Shown: in pieces, positions 52,018-63,268 of the stretch | How positions within the stretch are numbered: position 1 is the stretch's first letter | Layout of the letters: the number at the start of each line of letters is the position of its first letter | Source: Scolanthus callimorphus | Lineage: Eukaryota > Cnidaria > Anthozoa > Actiniaria > Edwardsiidae | DNA length: 64,000 nucleotides | Direction of reading: 5' to 3' | NCBI GenBank assembly: GCA_033964015.1 | Contig: CM066919.1 | Span: 620,001 to 684,000, forward strand | Notes under the pieces: generated by a model | What the model saw: only the letters and a program-made list of their open reading frames with translations | What the model was told of the DNA's origin: nothing | Databases searched by the model: none | Made by a program: the position numbers and the translations under genes

Positions 52018-52152
52018 GGTTAGAGAATGGACGCGAGTGTTCTATGGGATATAGACCACTAATGAACAAAAATCTGCGAGCGCGTTAGCGCGAGCAGATT
52101 TTTGTTCATTAGTGGTCTATTTCCCATAGGACACGAGCGTCCATTCTCTAAC
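52018..52152. mobile_element. Near-perfect hairpin MITE, 135 bp
   Basis: GTTAGAGAATGGACGCGAGT... folds onto ...GAGCGTCCATTCTCTAAC, including ATAGACCACTAATGAACAAA and its complement. The centre is GAGCGCGTTAGCGCGAGC. Confidence 0.8.
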
Positions 52153-53085
52153 TTTTTTAGAACATGATCAATGCCACGAAGAAAGTCTTTGAAAGTTTTT
52201 GTGCTAGCTTGTCATTGACATACATATCAACATCATTACAGAGCATTGTTCAGAGCCATACTTCATCCAGGGCTTTTTACAATAGTAGTGTCAATCAAAG
52301 CCTTGTGAATGAAAATATCTACCGACAAAGCGGTTTGTTTTGAGTGCATGCATTGTTCTAATTAATTTCCAAGTGTTTGTTTGAGACGATAGCAGTTGAA
52401 ACTGGCCATACTGGAGTTGCTGGCAGGTTTCGCTCCCCTTTCGTTCCCGAAGTCAGGTAAGAAATGAAAATATTCTATCGCAAGCTTTTGTAATGGATTC
52501 TCGACTCCTATGGCCCAAGGAAAAGGGAGAGAACAGGAAAGCGTACATAAAATCTGGGTCTCGTTATCAGAATTCGTAAATCCGTAAAGTTTGGATCGAA
52601 CACCGGAAATTGAACTCAGAAGTCGCATTACAGCGGAACATTTGGTAAAACATACTTTTGAATTGACAATCTGTTTTTTCCCGGGGCTTTCTATGAGAAT
52701 TGCAAGAGCGCTGATGTTCGAGGCTGGAAAAATTCGAAGTTTGTTTTAGCAATTTGAGACTCAAATGTTCTTCAAATGCCTCGAGACAGCCAAGAGTTGA
52801 GTGAATCAGACAATAAACTGATGCGAAAGGTGGAAGTTTTTCCCTTAAAAATACAGTACGTTATACATGAAAAGGGAACATCAAAATGCAAAATGTTCGT
52901 GGAGAAACTTTTAGGTATTTGCTATGCTTAACTACAGAACAAAAAGCTATGTTCTTAGGGGGCTCTCGCACGCTTGCTGGCCATCTTCTCTGACAAGAAA
53001 ATAGCTCAAATCGCAATCCAATTCTATCGTCTTGATAACTGGTCAAAACAACCTAGAATTGCATTTGTCCAACACTTGAAGTAAT
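52153..53085. other. Intergenic, nothing recognised
   Basis: Minus-strand ORFs at 52362-52628 and 52567-52764 show no family motif and no splice context. Not called. Confidence 0.4.
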
Positions 53086-53213
53086 ATTTCAAATCCGACA
53101 ATGAGGACTGGACCGTATTTCAGCAATTAGTTCCAGTCCGAGGCGAAGGCGAGGACTGGAACTAATTGCAAGGACTTGAAATATGGTCCAGTCCGAATTG
53201 GAGGATTTGAAAT
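53086..53213. mobile_element. Hairpin MITE, 128 bp
   Basis: ATTTCAAATCC...GAGGACTGGACC...CAATTAGTTCCAGTCC is mirrored by GGACTGGAACTAATTG...GGTCCAGTCC...GGATTTGAAAT around a GAGGCGAAGGCGA loop. Confidence 0.8.
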
Positions 53214-54415
53214 GACTTCACATGCTCATTAATTATTTGGGAGGCAAAATTGAAAGAGAAAGACTTTAAGTAGAATCAACTTCTTTGTCTTGCTGTCGGT
53301 TGTTGTGATACAACAAAGAGAACAAGAGCGAAGTGGTTTGCATATACCCGTGTGTTATTTATCAAAACCGAAATAATCCGACTTTCATCAGTGATAAGCG
53401 GTTGGATTAAGCCCGTAAATCACAGTTAACTAATTACATAGCCTTTGTTCTGTTTACAATTTAGAGCGGAGTTTATAAAAAAACTACGCTTGAATCGAAA
53501 TCACTTGGGACTTGAGGTGTATTCGTGTTGAAGTCTGAATTTCCATTTAGCGCTGGGTCGCGATCGACTTCACTTGATTGGCACCATGGCCTCGATAAGA
53601 ATAACTGGGAGAAAATGTCGGTGCAGTCCCTTGACTTTTGGATTATGAAAGCCATGAAAGTTTGTGCAGACGGTGACCAATAAGAAAGGTAAACCTGTAA
53701 TTATTTTTTTCTGTTTAGAATTGTGCAATATTGGTAACACAACGTACTTACGAAATTTTAGTTAAATTGTTTGCTATGTATATCTTTCATAGGTGAAAAA
53801 AAATACTCACAAGTATCCTAAATGTCAACAGACTATTTCTTGATTAATAATAATAACACCACAAGAGAAATTTTGAAATCTTGACTCCACCAATATTTCA
53901 ACTGTACAAGACAGCCTTCATCAGGGTGAATGGCTGATGGCGCGTTACGCGTGATAATATGAAACATAGTTGAAAACTGCGCGAGCTACAAGTAGAGTTA
54001 ACGAACTAACTAGCGCGTGCTAATAAAACAAGAAACAAACACATTACGTGTTACGTGCGCGACGATTCTGACTATAAAAAACGTCATTGTCATTAAGTCC
54101 CTCAGGAATAAGAGTTTTAAGGCGGTATGCCATTGGCCTTCCCTATCCCTAATATTATAAAACTATGCCCTACTTTATCTATAATTGTGACAGTAACATC
54201 CTTCAAACCATGGTGACCCTCCATAAAAAAGTGCTTTTATGCTGGAGCGCGCGGTGACATTATTTATAGTGATAAGTTTGGAGTGCATATGCGACGCTAC
54301 AGCTTTTACGCAGCGAGGAGTACGTAATACGCTAAGCCAAGTTGGAATTTTTTGGCCACGAAGGTGGCATTTAATAATCAACGAATCAGATTTGTTTACA
54401 AATAATAACTACTTA
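53214..54415. other. Intergenic with a Penelope-type terminal-repeat trace
   Basis: 53890-53950 has GACAGCCTTCATCAGGGTGA, the inverse of the GATGAAGGC motifs at 46.9-47.1 kb. No genes. Confidence 0.4.
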
Positions 54416-54562
54416 TTAACCAAGCGCGAGGTCCGTACAGTAAAATATCAGCCCGAGATCGTTTTGTTTTTGTACAAACCGAGCCGTCTTCGGCGAGGTT
54501 TGTACAAAAACAAAACGATCGAGGGCTGATATTTTACTGTACGGACCGAGCAAGTGAGGTTA
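54416..54562. mobile_element. Hairpin MITE, ~147 bp
   Basis: GGTCCGTACAGTAAAATATC followed by AGCCC...CGTTTTGTTTTTGTACAAACC is mirrored on the right by GGTTTGTACAAAAACAAAAC...GATATTTTACTGTACGGACC. Confidence 0.78.
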
Positions 54563-54926
54563 ATAAGAGTTTTATTATATGGCTTTTTGCGTTATTATCT
54601 TTGTACCGGAAATATACGGAAACTTCCGGTGTGCGCGGGATCACGTGTCAAAAGGTCAAAATGCTAATGAGCAAATGGAAAACTTTCTTTAGCTTAGTAA
54701 AGCAGAACGAAAGCAGAAACACATTTGTTTCGCCAAGAGAATGTTTTTAATTTGTTTTTCATTTTAGAACAAAAAGGAAATTGCTTATACAAGGCATAAA
54801 TCGTAAGCAAATGTCTTAAAGGATTTGAATAAATCTGCAGAAAGCAGTAAGAAAATGTTTCATTCATGCGAGTGCTTCAAGCAAAAACCAAGTTCAAAAA
54901 TGGCGAGCAGCTAATCCTCTTCATCG

Positions 54927-55538
54927 CTAATCCTCTTCATCGCTCTCGATGATTACACGGCGCCGTTTCTTGGAGCTCTCGAAGGTGACAGGACCGTTGA
55001 ACACTTGGAACTGGCAATTGCAAATGTTTGCTCCCGCAAAAATCCCCGGATTGCTCGAATCAGATGTGCTGGCAGATGATACCAAGGCGCTCGATGAGAG
55101 ATTCGACTTACTTGTATTTGGCCTTGGCTTGTATGGAGGATCTTGCTGCAACTGTAAGAGGCAGTGGACGAGCCAGAAATCAGCGCATTATTGCTTGAAC
55201 TATTGGCCGACCTGCTAAGGATACAGGACATCTGGCGTTGGTGACTTGTACTGGCTGTTTTGTACGACTGGAGACTGTCGATGCTTTTGTGGCCACTGAG
55301 TTGGGCAATGAATATTTCTGGTGCGTTTGCATCCAATAACCGTGAGATTTGAGTTTTCCTCACAGAATGGTTACTGATCTTGCCATCTGAGCTTATAATT
55401 CCGGCATTGGATGCTGCTGTTGACAGAAATTTGCCGATTTGGGATATACCGAGTGGTGCTTTCTTGTACCAAACTTCGGTTCGCGAGTTCCTGTTGTGGT
55501 GAATATTGATACTTGTATTAATATAAATCTAGACCGTA
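54927..55538 (-). pseudogene. Crypton-like tyrosine recombinase, C-terminal fragment
   Basis: On the minus strand, readable from about 55538: VWYKKAPLGISQIGKFL, then NHSVRKTQISRLL (catalytic Arg), IAQLSGHKSIDSLQSYK (catalytic His of the GHKS block and probable Tyr nucleophile in QSYK). The C-terminal tail (IFAGANICNCQFQVFNG and KKRRRVIIESDEED) is in another frame, so there is an indel or an unseen splice between about 55230 and 55150. The N-terminal half is missing: a TAG at about 55538 and the DIRS leader follow. It resembles Crypton recombinases and their domesticated relatives. Confidence 0.75.
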
Positions 55539-55664
55539 CGTTTAGAGGGTGGTTCCGGCACGTAATGCGTAGGCATGCACACTCCTAATGGGAGAGACCG
55601 GAATAGGAGGAATAACTTCCGCTGTAATAGCACGTCCGTATTCCAGGTAGTGTGGGCGTAGCAC

Positions 55665-55680
55665 GCTGTATATATAATAG
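55665..55680 (+). promoter_or_regulatory. TATA-like sequence in the DIRS leader
   Basis: GCTGTATATATAATAG lies about 85 bp upstream of the first ATG (55757) of the DIRS gag-like ORF. Confidence 0.35.
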
Positions 55681-55756
55681 TGCCCCAGGCAGGCACGCAG
55701 CACTCAATACTTTAATAGCAGCAATAGCACTTGCATTTGACTTGTTTTAACGTAAA

Positions 55757-56960
55757 ATGGCAGAACTTTCCGGAAAATCTAACGATAAACGAACAAGCCG
55801 ATGCCCAGGTTGCAAAGTCCCCACGGAGGAACACTCATGGGGAATCCCAAGCAAGTTTTGCGAGGGACAGGAGCTAGGTTCTCCAAGAACACAAGTACTA
55901 AAAAACGGCGCGACAGAAGTGGGAGACGATATGGAGCTAGAAAGACTCAGGGAGGAAATGGAAGCACTGGAGCTCGAGGAGCACGACTTAAGAGAGAAAC
56001 AGTCTGAACTAGCGACAATGAGGGCTCAAGTTGCAGCAAAACGCGAGGACCTTCGCTTACTGCGTGAAAAACAGGACCCGTGGGGATAACGACACGGGAT
56101 CTGCGAAGTGGACAGAGCGCAACAAAACCTCTGACCCCATTGGATGCGCTGCTCGGCCCATCTGCACTACACTCACGGCAAGATAATGGAGTAACGCAGA
56201 ACCTGGCGTCTTTGTACAGTCTCCCCCTCCACCCGCACAACCAGTACAGCCAGCAACATCTACCCCTGCGATACTGAACCCTGCTTCAATGTTCCTCAAG
56301 CCAGGAGCCGCTAATGGTGAGAAACCTAAACTAATTATTGATTATGTAGATAATATCATACCACTTGAGGAGGAAGAGACACTTGGGATGCAAGGTCAAG
56401 CAAAGATAGTGGTACGCTATGGGCCTAGAAAGCCCAAATTAGAAACTGTCACAATTCCACAATGGGTTGTTGCAAACACTAGAATTTTAAATGCACTGAT
56501 AGAAGAGGGAAAACTCGCTTCTCCGTCGGAGTTGCAAAATTATTTTTCATATACCGTAAAAATAATGGAATTGGCCTCAAAATATGAATGGAAATCTATT
56601 TTAATATATGACAATGAGTTCCGAAAATTGCAAGCGATTTACAATTATTCGTGGAGCTTCGACTCCAACCACTTGCACACGGTATGCTTAACACCTCTTC
56701 AAAGGCTTCATAATAATACTAGTAATAACAACAATTCACAGGGCAACAGTAATAGATCCCCCCGGCTAATAACTACCGCTCCACGCCTATCGCTAATTAT
56801 ACGACGGACGGCCGTATCATCTGCCGCAACTTCAATTTCAAAGGTTGCTCGTTACCAAGCTGTAATTTTGCTCACGTGTGTAACCGGAAAGTAGCAGGGA
56901 AAGCCTGCGGGAAATTTCACACAAATACCACGCACACGGTCTCACCGCAGGCAACTAACA
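55757..56960 (+). pseudogene. gag: DIRS gag-like protein, frame-broken, with CCCH zinc finger
   Basis: From ATG 55757: Cys-rich start (CPGCKVPTEEHSWGIPSKFC), a long helical Glu/Leu-rich stretch, then breaks into other frames at about 56085 and 56280. The main conserved block (56289-56690) reads ILNPASMFLKPG...WVVANTRILNALI...SYTVKIMELASKYEWKSILIYDNEFR, typical of DIRS-like gag. After another shift a CCCH finger appears (CRNFNFKGCSLPSCNFAHVC, 56823-56883). Two to three indels separate the pieces. Probable RNA-binding capsid protein in intact relatives. Confidence 0.75.
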
Positions 56961-56999
56961 CTAACACTGCACCGCCATCGCAATGACTCACGACTATTC

Positions 57000-58440
57000 C
57001 CGGTAACCCGCTTAACTGCAAACGCTGGCTTACCGAATTAACGCATGATGAAGACAGGCAATTCATTTCTAACGGCATTCTTCATGGCTTTCAACTAACG
57101 GCGATTGGCACAGAATTTGCGCAGGTCGAGATGCACAATTACAAATCCGCGACTAATGCTGCAACTCGACCCTTGTGGAGCAAAATATCCGCGAGGAAAT
57201 AGCACAAGGCAATTATGTTATCACGACGGACAAACCTACCGTAGTCAGCGCGCTCGGAGCTATTCCGAAACCAGACTCGGATGAAATACGGCTTATTCAT
57301 GACTGTTCGCGGCCGGTTGGTCAGGCAGTAAACGACTACATAACGAACGAGACGTTTAAATTCCAGACACTTGACGACGCAGTAAAATTATTACAACCAT
57401 ATTACTACATGGCAAAGGTTGACCTGAAGCATGCATACCGCTCAGTACCCATACATCCCGACAATTACAAGGCGACTGGTTGTAAGTGGCGTTTTTCCGG
57501 AGACAAATACTACACTTATTTCTACGATTCTCGCCTCCCTTTCGGAGCGAGATCAAGTCCTAGCATATTTAATCGCATAACGCAATCGGTACGGCGTATG
57601 ATGGCCCGCAAAGGCTTCGATGACGTCATTGTTTATCTTGATGATTTTCTTGTGATAGGAAACTCATACACGAAATGCAAACAAGCTTACGACACGCTTC
57701 TAGAACTCTTAACAGGCCTCGGTTTTGAACTAAGCGCACGCAAACTAGTTCCACCGACACAGCGCTTAACTTTCTTAGGCATTGAACTCGACACGACAAC
57801 ATGTACAATGACACTCCCACAAGATAAGCTATCGGCTTTGCAACACACAGTGCAGGCATTTAAGAACAAACGACGTGCGAACAAACGCCAACTTCAGCGC
57901 TTGGCAGGCAAACTCAATTTCGCGTGCCGTGTAATTTCGGTGGTCGCACCTTTTTACGGCGAATCATAGATACAATTAACGCGCTTTCACCCACTGGCAA
58001 GTGTCGCTTTCACGAGGAGTTTCACAAGGATATTGCGTGGTGGGTAGAATTTTTACAAGTTTTCAATGGCACACGCATGTTTTTAGACACGCTACCTACT
58101 GTAGATGTAAACACTGATGCTTGCCCAACGGCGGCAGGCGGATTTTTCGCGGCGATTGGTTTTACCACACCTTCGAGTGCGATAGTCCACACTTGGCGCA
58201 CATGCACATTAATCACAAGGAAACCCTAGCAATCATCTTAGCTGCGAAGCGTTGGGCTCACTCATGGTCCAACCAGCGCGTGATCATACACAGTGATAAT
58301 CAAGCAGCAGTGTATATAATCAACAAAGGCACAACAGCGAATCGGCTTATTATGCACGAGTTGCGCGAACTGTTTGGCTTTCTGCAGCTTATAATTTTCA
58401 CATTTCAGCAGTGTATTTGGAGGGTACGAAAAATACCTTA
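57000..58440 (+). pseudogene. pol: DIRS reverse transcriptase-RNase H
   Basis: RT begins near 57025 (HDEDRQFISNGILHGFQL, NYKSATN), shifts frame at about 57175 and is then open to 57969: GAIPKPDSDEIRLIHDCSRP, MAKVDLKHAYRSVPIHP, DSRLPFGARSSPSIFNRI, active site IVYLDDFLVIG, LTFLGIELDT. RNase H follows in two further frames: VDVNTDACPTAAGGFF (first Asp), HINHKETLAIILAAKRW (Glu), IIHSDNQAAVYIINKG (Asp) and the region LADCISR at ~58440-58460. Motifs are all present, but at least three frameshifts break this copy. Confidence 0.85.
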
Positions 58441-58639
58441 GCAGACTGTATTAGCCGCCTACATGACGCTCAACACCTCTTACACTTTCACCAACTGCTC
58501 TGTACATGCTACAACAGCAACTATGTGGACTCTATGCCACTCCTTGCACACATGTCTCCTTATGCTCTTGACTTGGTGTTTCCAGATGCACTTCATCCCC
58601 AGCTAGCGGCAAAACTGGAAAGTGAGGTTCTCCTTTTAG

Positions 58640-58872
58640 ACGCCAGACTTATGCAGAATCCACTAAGGCGACTTACAAAACCCACAGGGACACATATCTG
58701 CGTTTCTGCCGATACATGGGATACTCCCCGGTACCTCTTCAACCTCAGCACCTGTTACAATACGCAGCCTTTTTAGCACGCACACTGCAACCATCCTCTA
58801 TCCGCAGCTACCTTAATATTATTGGAATCCTCCATAAGGAGTTCGGTCTGCCTAACCCGCTTCTTAATAACT
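58640..58872 (+). pseudogene. DIRS tyrosine recombinase, N-terminal (core-binding) part
   Basis: Reads TYLRFCRYMGYSPVPLQPQ, LLQYAAFLARTLQPSSIRSY, LNIIGILHKEFGLPNPLLNN up to the Gypsy insertion at 58873. This is the SAM-like DNA-binding domain of DIRS recombinases. Confidence 0.8.
58868..58872. repeat. Gypsy target-site duplication, left (TAACT)
   Basis: Matches 63443-63447. Removing the element and one copy keeps the recombinase frame. Confidence 0.92.
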
Positions 58873-59046
58873 TGTTACGTGATTGACGTATTTGCCTTAG
58901 TTAGATTACATAACAGCCTTTTATAATAGAATGCACGTGACCAACCACGCTACCAAAGCAATGTAATTCAATGCCTTATGAAGTTGATTCATTCCAATAA
59001 ACGTCTTAGTATTGAACACACGTCTTGTTATACTCTGCACGTTACA
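58873..59046 (+). repeat. Gypsy 5' LTR
   Basis: 174 bp, identical by eye to 63269-63442. Contains CCAATAAACG-type polyadenylation context in its 3' half. Confidence 0.93.
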
Positions 59047-59059
59047 TGGTGGCAAGCGG
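59047..59059 (+). other. Gypsy primer-binding site
   Basis: TGGTGGCAAGCGG begins right after the LTR end; TGG complements a tRNA CCA terminus. Confidence 0.65.
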
Positions 59060-59113
59060 TTAAATCAATAGCGAAATTCCGAAACGAACGTAGAGAAAGC
59101 ATTCTACAACACA

Positions 59114-60001
59114 ATGCCGGAGACTGAGAACGCCGAAACGGCGGCAGAACAGCACCAACCGCCCATGTTACAAGGAATCCAGCCACGAATGGGCTGAATT
59201 TAACGGTGAAAAACAAAGGATCCAACTGGAAAGTGTATAAACAGCAGTGGAAGAACTACGCGATCGTTACGAAACTCAACCAGCAGACAGAGGAGTATCG
59301 CGTAGCGCTGTTTCTATACTCAATCGGGAGCGAAGCCGTGAAGATTTTCAACAGCTTTGACATGACCGAAGAAGATCGAGGGAAGCTCGACGAAATCATG
59401 AAGCAGTTTGACGAGTATGCAGTTGGGGAAACAAACGAGACGTACGAGAGATACGTGTTCAACAGCCGCGATCAAAAGGACGGAGAAAGTATTGATAAAT
59501 ACGTCGCGGAACTGAGGACTTTAGCGCAGTCTTGTAATTTTTGTGCATGTTTACAGGATTCGCTAATACGGGACAGACTCGTGTTAGGAATACGAGATGC
59601 CAACACACGAAAGCGCCTGCTGCGACAGTCGAAGCTTACGCTACAGAAATGCATAGAGATCGTGAGGAGTGACGAGGTTTCATCGAAACAAATACAAAAT
59701 ATGGATCACGGAGGCAAGACCGAAGAAGTTCACAAACTGAAGTTGAAAGGAAAGAACCACGAGAAACAGAAAACAAGCCTCCAAACAGGAAACAGCATGA
59801 CAAACAAAAGCAAGACACAAAGCCATGCGGTTACTGTGGTCGTAAACACAGAACTGGCAAAGATAACTGTCCTGCGTACGGTCAAACGTGTAAGTCGTGC
59901 GGCAAGAAAAATCACTTCGCAAAACAATGTCGGCAAGACAAAGCACATCAACTCGGAGATGAAACAGACGAGGATTCGAGCGATTTGGAGTATGGCTACT
60001 C
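59114..60001 (+). pseudogene. gag: Gypsy gag with zinc knuckles, frame-broken
   Basis: The likely start ATG at 59114 reads 27 codons to a TGA at 59195. A one-base change near 59180 (a CC run) would join it to the long frame containing SNWKVYKQQWKNYAIVTKL, then EEYRVALFLYSIGSEAVKIF and SIDKYVAELRTLAQSCNF. Near 59775 the sequence shifts again into the pol frame, where two CCHC knuckles appear (CGYCGRKHRTGKDNC; CKSCGKKNHFAKQC, 59825-59935). The product binds RNA and builds the virus-like particle in intact relatives. Confidence 0.82.
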
Positions 60002-61214
60002 AGTAACGCTGAAACCGGAAGAGATTAACGAGGTTGGAGCATCGCGTGTTGACAACAAACAGATCTACGCTAATATGCAAATTGGCACAAAGAAGATCAA
60101 GTTCCACGTCGATTGCGGAGCTTCGGTAAACGTATTGCCGAAAAGATACGCTAACAACGCAAAGATCAAGCCAACGAAGAGAGTACTGCAAATGTGGAAC
60201 AAGACAGAGTTGAAACCGGAAGGGACGTGTTGTGTGACTGTCACGAACCCGAAGAATGGCCGGAAGTACTCAGTCGAATTCATGGTTGTCAAGCAAGATT
60301 TGACCCCGTTGTTAGGCGCCAATGTAATACAGGAAATGGGCCTAATTGAAGTGCACAAGGAGAACTTTGAGATAATCTCATCAACAAAGACGGAGATCCA
60401 ACGTTCAGCACAGGACATACTCAAGGAATACAAGGACGTGTTTGAAGGCGAGTTAGGGACGCTAGCAGGAGAACAGCGTCTGACTGTAGATACATCAGTA
60501 CCGCCTCATGTTGCGCCGTCACGTAGAGTACCGTTTGCGGTTAAGCCCAAGCTGAAAGCTGAGCTTGAGAGACTGACGGAGCTAGGGGTTCTAGCACCCG
60601 TTGACGAGCCAACTAATTGGGTTAGCAACCTAGTTATCGCCACAAAAGAATCAGGAGAACTGAGACTTTGTCTAGACCCGAAACAGCTAAACAAAGCCCT
60701 TCAGAGGGAGCGCTATCCATTGCCTGTCATTGATGACGTACTGCCGGACCTAGCGCGTGCTAAGGTGTTCACAAAGGTGGATGCACGAAATGGCTACTGG
60801 CATGTTCAGCTCGATGAGGACTCCAGCAAGCTGACAACGTTTGACACACCCTTTGGCAGGTATTGTTGGAGACGACTCCCGTTCGGAGCCTCGGTATCGA
60901 GTGAAATCTTCCAGAAGAAACTTCACCAAGCGCTCGACAAATTGGATGGTTTGCTGACTGTACACGATGATATGGTCATATATGGAGTTGGAGACACCGA
61001 GGAAGAAGCTACAGAAGACCACAACAGAAAGCTGGCACAGTTCCTACAGCGCTGCAAGGAGACTGGTGTCAAGCTGAACAAGAAAAAGCTGAAGCTACAA
61101 TGTAAAGAGATACCATATCTGGGCCACCTGATCACGGCTGAGGGACTGAAGGCAGACCCAGAGAAGATCGAGGCAGTGAAAAGATGCCAAAACCGGACAA
61201 CGTCAAGGCAGTGA
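59985..61214 (+). CDS. pol: Gypsy protease and reverse transcriptase (pol 5' part)
   Basis: 409 codons, with the frame continuing upstream into the gag knuckles. Protease: FHVDCGASVNVLP, with Cys in the usual D[TS]GA position. RT: LCLDPKQLNKALQRERYPLP, FTKVDARNGYWHVQLD, FGRYCWRRLPFGASVSSEIFQ, active site LTVHDDMVIYG (HDD instead of the common xxDD with Val/Ile), YLGHLITAEGLKADPEKI. The frame is lost at about 61175 within EAVKRCQN by a one-base indel, and the next frame continues from 61184. Confidence 0.88.
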   Translation: MEYGYSVTLKPEEINEVGASRVDNKQIYANMQIGTKKIKFHVDCGASVNVLPKRYANNAKIKPTKRVLQMWNKTELKPEGTCCVTVTNPKNGRKYSVEFMVVKQDLTPLLGANVIQEMGLIEVHKENFEIISSTKTEIQRSAQDILKEYKDVFEGELGTLAGEQRLTVDTSVPPHVAPSRRVPFAVKPKLKAELERLTELGVLAPVDEPTNWVSNLVIATKESGELRLCLDPKQLNKALQRERYPLPVIDDVLPDLARAKVFTKVDARNGYWHVQLDEDSSKLTTFDTPFGRYCWRRLPFGASVSSEIFQKKLHQALDKLDGLLTVHDDMVIYGVGDTEEEATEDHNRKLAQFLQRCKETGVKLNKKKLKLQCKEIPYLGHLITAEGLKADPEKIEAVKRCQNRTTSRQ

Positions 61215-61807
61215 GGAGATTCTGTGGGTTCGTTAACTACCTTGCAAAATTCCTGCCCAGACTAGCACAAGTACTAGAGCCAATCCAGCAACTAACACAC
61301 AGGGAGACCGCGTGGAACTGGCGACACGAGCACGACACAGCTTTTGAGAAAGTGAAGGAACTGGTGACGACTGCACCACTACTGAGGTACTACAACCCTG
61401 AACAAGAGCTTACCATACAGTGCGATGCCAGCGAGAAGGGACTGGGCGCAGCCCTGCTGCAGAATGGGCAACCTGTCGCCTTTGCCAGCCGAGCACTCAC
61501 CGATGCGGAGACTCGCTACGCGCAAATCGAGAAGGAAATGCTGGCTGTGGTATATTCACTACAAAAGTTTGACCAGTATGCATATGGTCGACTGGTGACA
61601 GTAGAGACTGATCATAAGCCTCTAGCCGCGATTGCGATCAAGCCTTTGAGGAGTGCACCGAAACGACTCCAGGGGATGCTGCTGAAAGCACAGAAGTACG
61701 ATGTACACATACAGTACAAGCCTGGGCCTGAAATGTACCTTGCAGATACGCTAAGTAGGGCATTTCTACCCACAACACAGAACACTCAGGAGAATTTGAA
61801 CGAATAA
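61184..61807 (+). CDS. pol: Gypsy RT connection and RNase H (pol middle part)
   Basis: 207 codons starting in the conserved PKPDNVKAVRRFCGFVNYLAKF block. RNase H: LTIQCDASEKGLGAALLQNG (Asp), YAQIEKEMLAVVYSLQKF (Glu), TVETDHKPL (Asp), then the terminal region LADTLSRAF. It stops at 61807 because of another one-base shift; the following frame has the expected continuation HLPMTEERLQEI. Confidence 0.88.
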   Translation: MPKPDNVKAVRRFCGFVNYLAKFLPRLAQVLEPIQQLTHRETAWNWRHEHDTAFEKVKELVTTAPLLRYYNPEQELTIQCDASEKGLGAALLQNGQPVAFASRALTDAETRYAQIEKEMLAVVYSLQKFDQYAYGRLVTVETDHKPLAAIAIKPLRSAPKRLQGMLLKAQKYDVHIQYKPGPEMYLADTLSRAFLPTTQNTQENLNE

Positions 61808-61812
61808 ATGCA

Positions 61813-63147
61813 GTGAAGCACCTGCCAATGACGGAGGAGCGGCTGCAGGAGATCAAGACAGCTACACTCAAGGATGACAGTTTGCAACAGTTGATGGATG
61901 TCATACAGAGCGGCTGGCCAGAGGAAAAGAAAGAGCTACCAGCCGTAGTAGCACCATACTATAGTTACAGAGATGAACTAAGTGTGTATGATGGACTAGT
62001 TTTTAAAGGAGAGCGACTATTGATTCCTAAGTCCATGCGCCAGATAATGAAGGAACTGCTGCACAGCCCACACACGGGAGTTAACGGATGCCTGAGGAGA
62101 GCCAGAGAATGCATGTTTTGGCCAGGAATGACAGCCAAGATTAAAGAGCATGTGTCACAGTGTGAAGTTTGTGTCACCTATGGGACAAAACAGCAAAAGG
62201 AGACTTTGATGAGCCATGAACCAACAGAGCGACCATGGGAGAAGATTGGAACAGACCTCTACAAGATAGATGGCAAGGAGTACTTAATAACTGTGGACTA
62301 CTTCTCAAACTTCTGGGAAATCGACCCTCTTCCCAATGACGCTAAGGCCTCTACAGTAATCAAGAAACTGAAAGTGCATTTTGCAAGACAGGGGATACCC
62401 GATACTGTCATTAGTGACAACGGACCTCAATTCCATTCTGAGGAATTCACCAACTTCGCACATGAGTGGGGTTTCGAACACCAGCCGGGAAGTCCAGAAC
62501 ACCAGCAGAGCAACGGAAAGGCAGAAGCAGCAGTCAAAGACGCCAAGCGATTGCTAAGGAAGGCCAAACACACTAAAGGTGACTTGTACTTGGCAGTTCT
62601 CGCGCTGAGAAACACGCCCACGGAAGCTATGGAAACCAGCCCAGCACAAAGACTACTGGGAAGACGTTGTAAGACACAGTTACCTACGACAGCACAGCTA
62701 CTGAAACCTCAAGCTGTACACACTGATAGAGTTGTAAAGGAGACAAAAGCGAAACAAGCAACGCAAGCCTCATACTACAACCGAGGGGCACGAGACCTAC
62801 CTCCACTAGAAGAAGGAGATGTTGTGAGGATGCGTCCTTTTAGACTCGGAAAGAAAGACTGGGACAGAGCGACAGTCACCAAGAGGCTCGACGAACGCTC
62901 GTATGAGGTCGAGACCAATGAAAGGGCCTACCGGAGAAACCGAGTGGACCTAAAGGAACAGAAGCAACCACCTACACCACCAACACCAGCACCACAAGAA
63001 ATAGACCCAAGACCAACCCCGGACAAGGAACAGGACAACCCAGTGACCCAAGCCAAGGAACCAAAAGCAGCACCAGCACCTGCCAATCAGCGACCACAGA
63101 GGTCAATTAGAGAGCCTTCTTGGCTTAAGGACTTTGTTAAACATTGA
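61813..63147 (+). CDS. pol: Gypsy integrase (pol 3' part)
   Basis: The frame is open to 63147. N-terminal HHCC zinc domain: LLHSPHTGVNGCLRRA...CEVC. Catalytic core: TDLYKIDGKEYLITVDYFS (Asp), VISDNGPQFHSEEF (Asp), QSNGKAEAAVKDAK (Glu). C-terminal region: VRMRPFRLGKKDWDRATV and a Pro/Thr-rich tail with QRPQRSIREPSWLKDF. The integrase looks complete and uninterrupted, in contrast to the rest of pol. Confidence 0.9.
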   Translation: MKHLPMTEERLQEIKTATLKDDSLQQLMDVIQSGWPEEKKELPAVVAPYYSYRDELSVYDGLVFKGERLLIPKSMRQIMKELLHSPHTGVNGCLRRARECMFWPGMTAKIKEHVSQCEVCVTYGTKQQKETLMSHEPTERPWEKIGTDLYKIDGKEYLITVDYFSNFWEIDPLPNDAKASTVIKKLKVHFARQGIPDTVISDNGPQFHSEEFTNFAHEWGFEHQPGSPEHQQSNGKAEAAVKDAKRLLRKAKHTKGDLYLAVLALRNTPTEAMETSPAQRLLGRRCKTQLPTTAQLLKPQAVHTDRVVKETKAKQATQASYYNRGARDLPPLEEGDVVRMRPFRLGKKDWDRATVTKRLDERSYEVETNERAYRRNRVDLKEQKQPPTPPTPAPQEIDPRPTPDKEQDNPVTQAKEPKAAPAPANQRPQRSIREPSWLKDFVKH

Positions 63148-63255
63148 AAAAGACAAAATTTGACAGGACAATGATTATTGTTATTTTTATATTGATTTGG
63201 AGATAGAACAATTTGTCTCTAGGAAATATCTTAGATTTACCAGTTACAGATCCTC

Positions 63256-63268
63256 AAAGGAAGGGGGA
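63256..63268 (+). other. Gypsy polypurine tract
   Basis: AAAGGAAGGGGGA immediately upstream of the 3' LTR. Confidence 0.8.

Noticed and set aside
59256..59951. Minus-strand ORFs opposite Gypsy gag
   Set aside because: Shadows of the coding strand without any motif.
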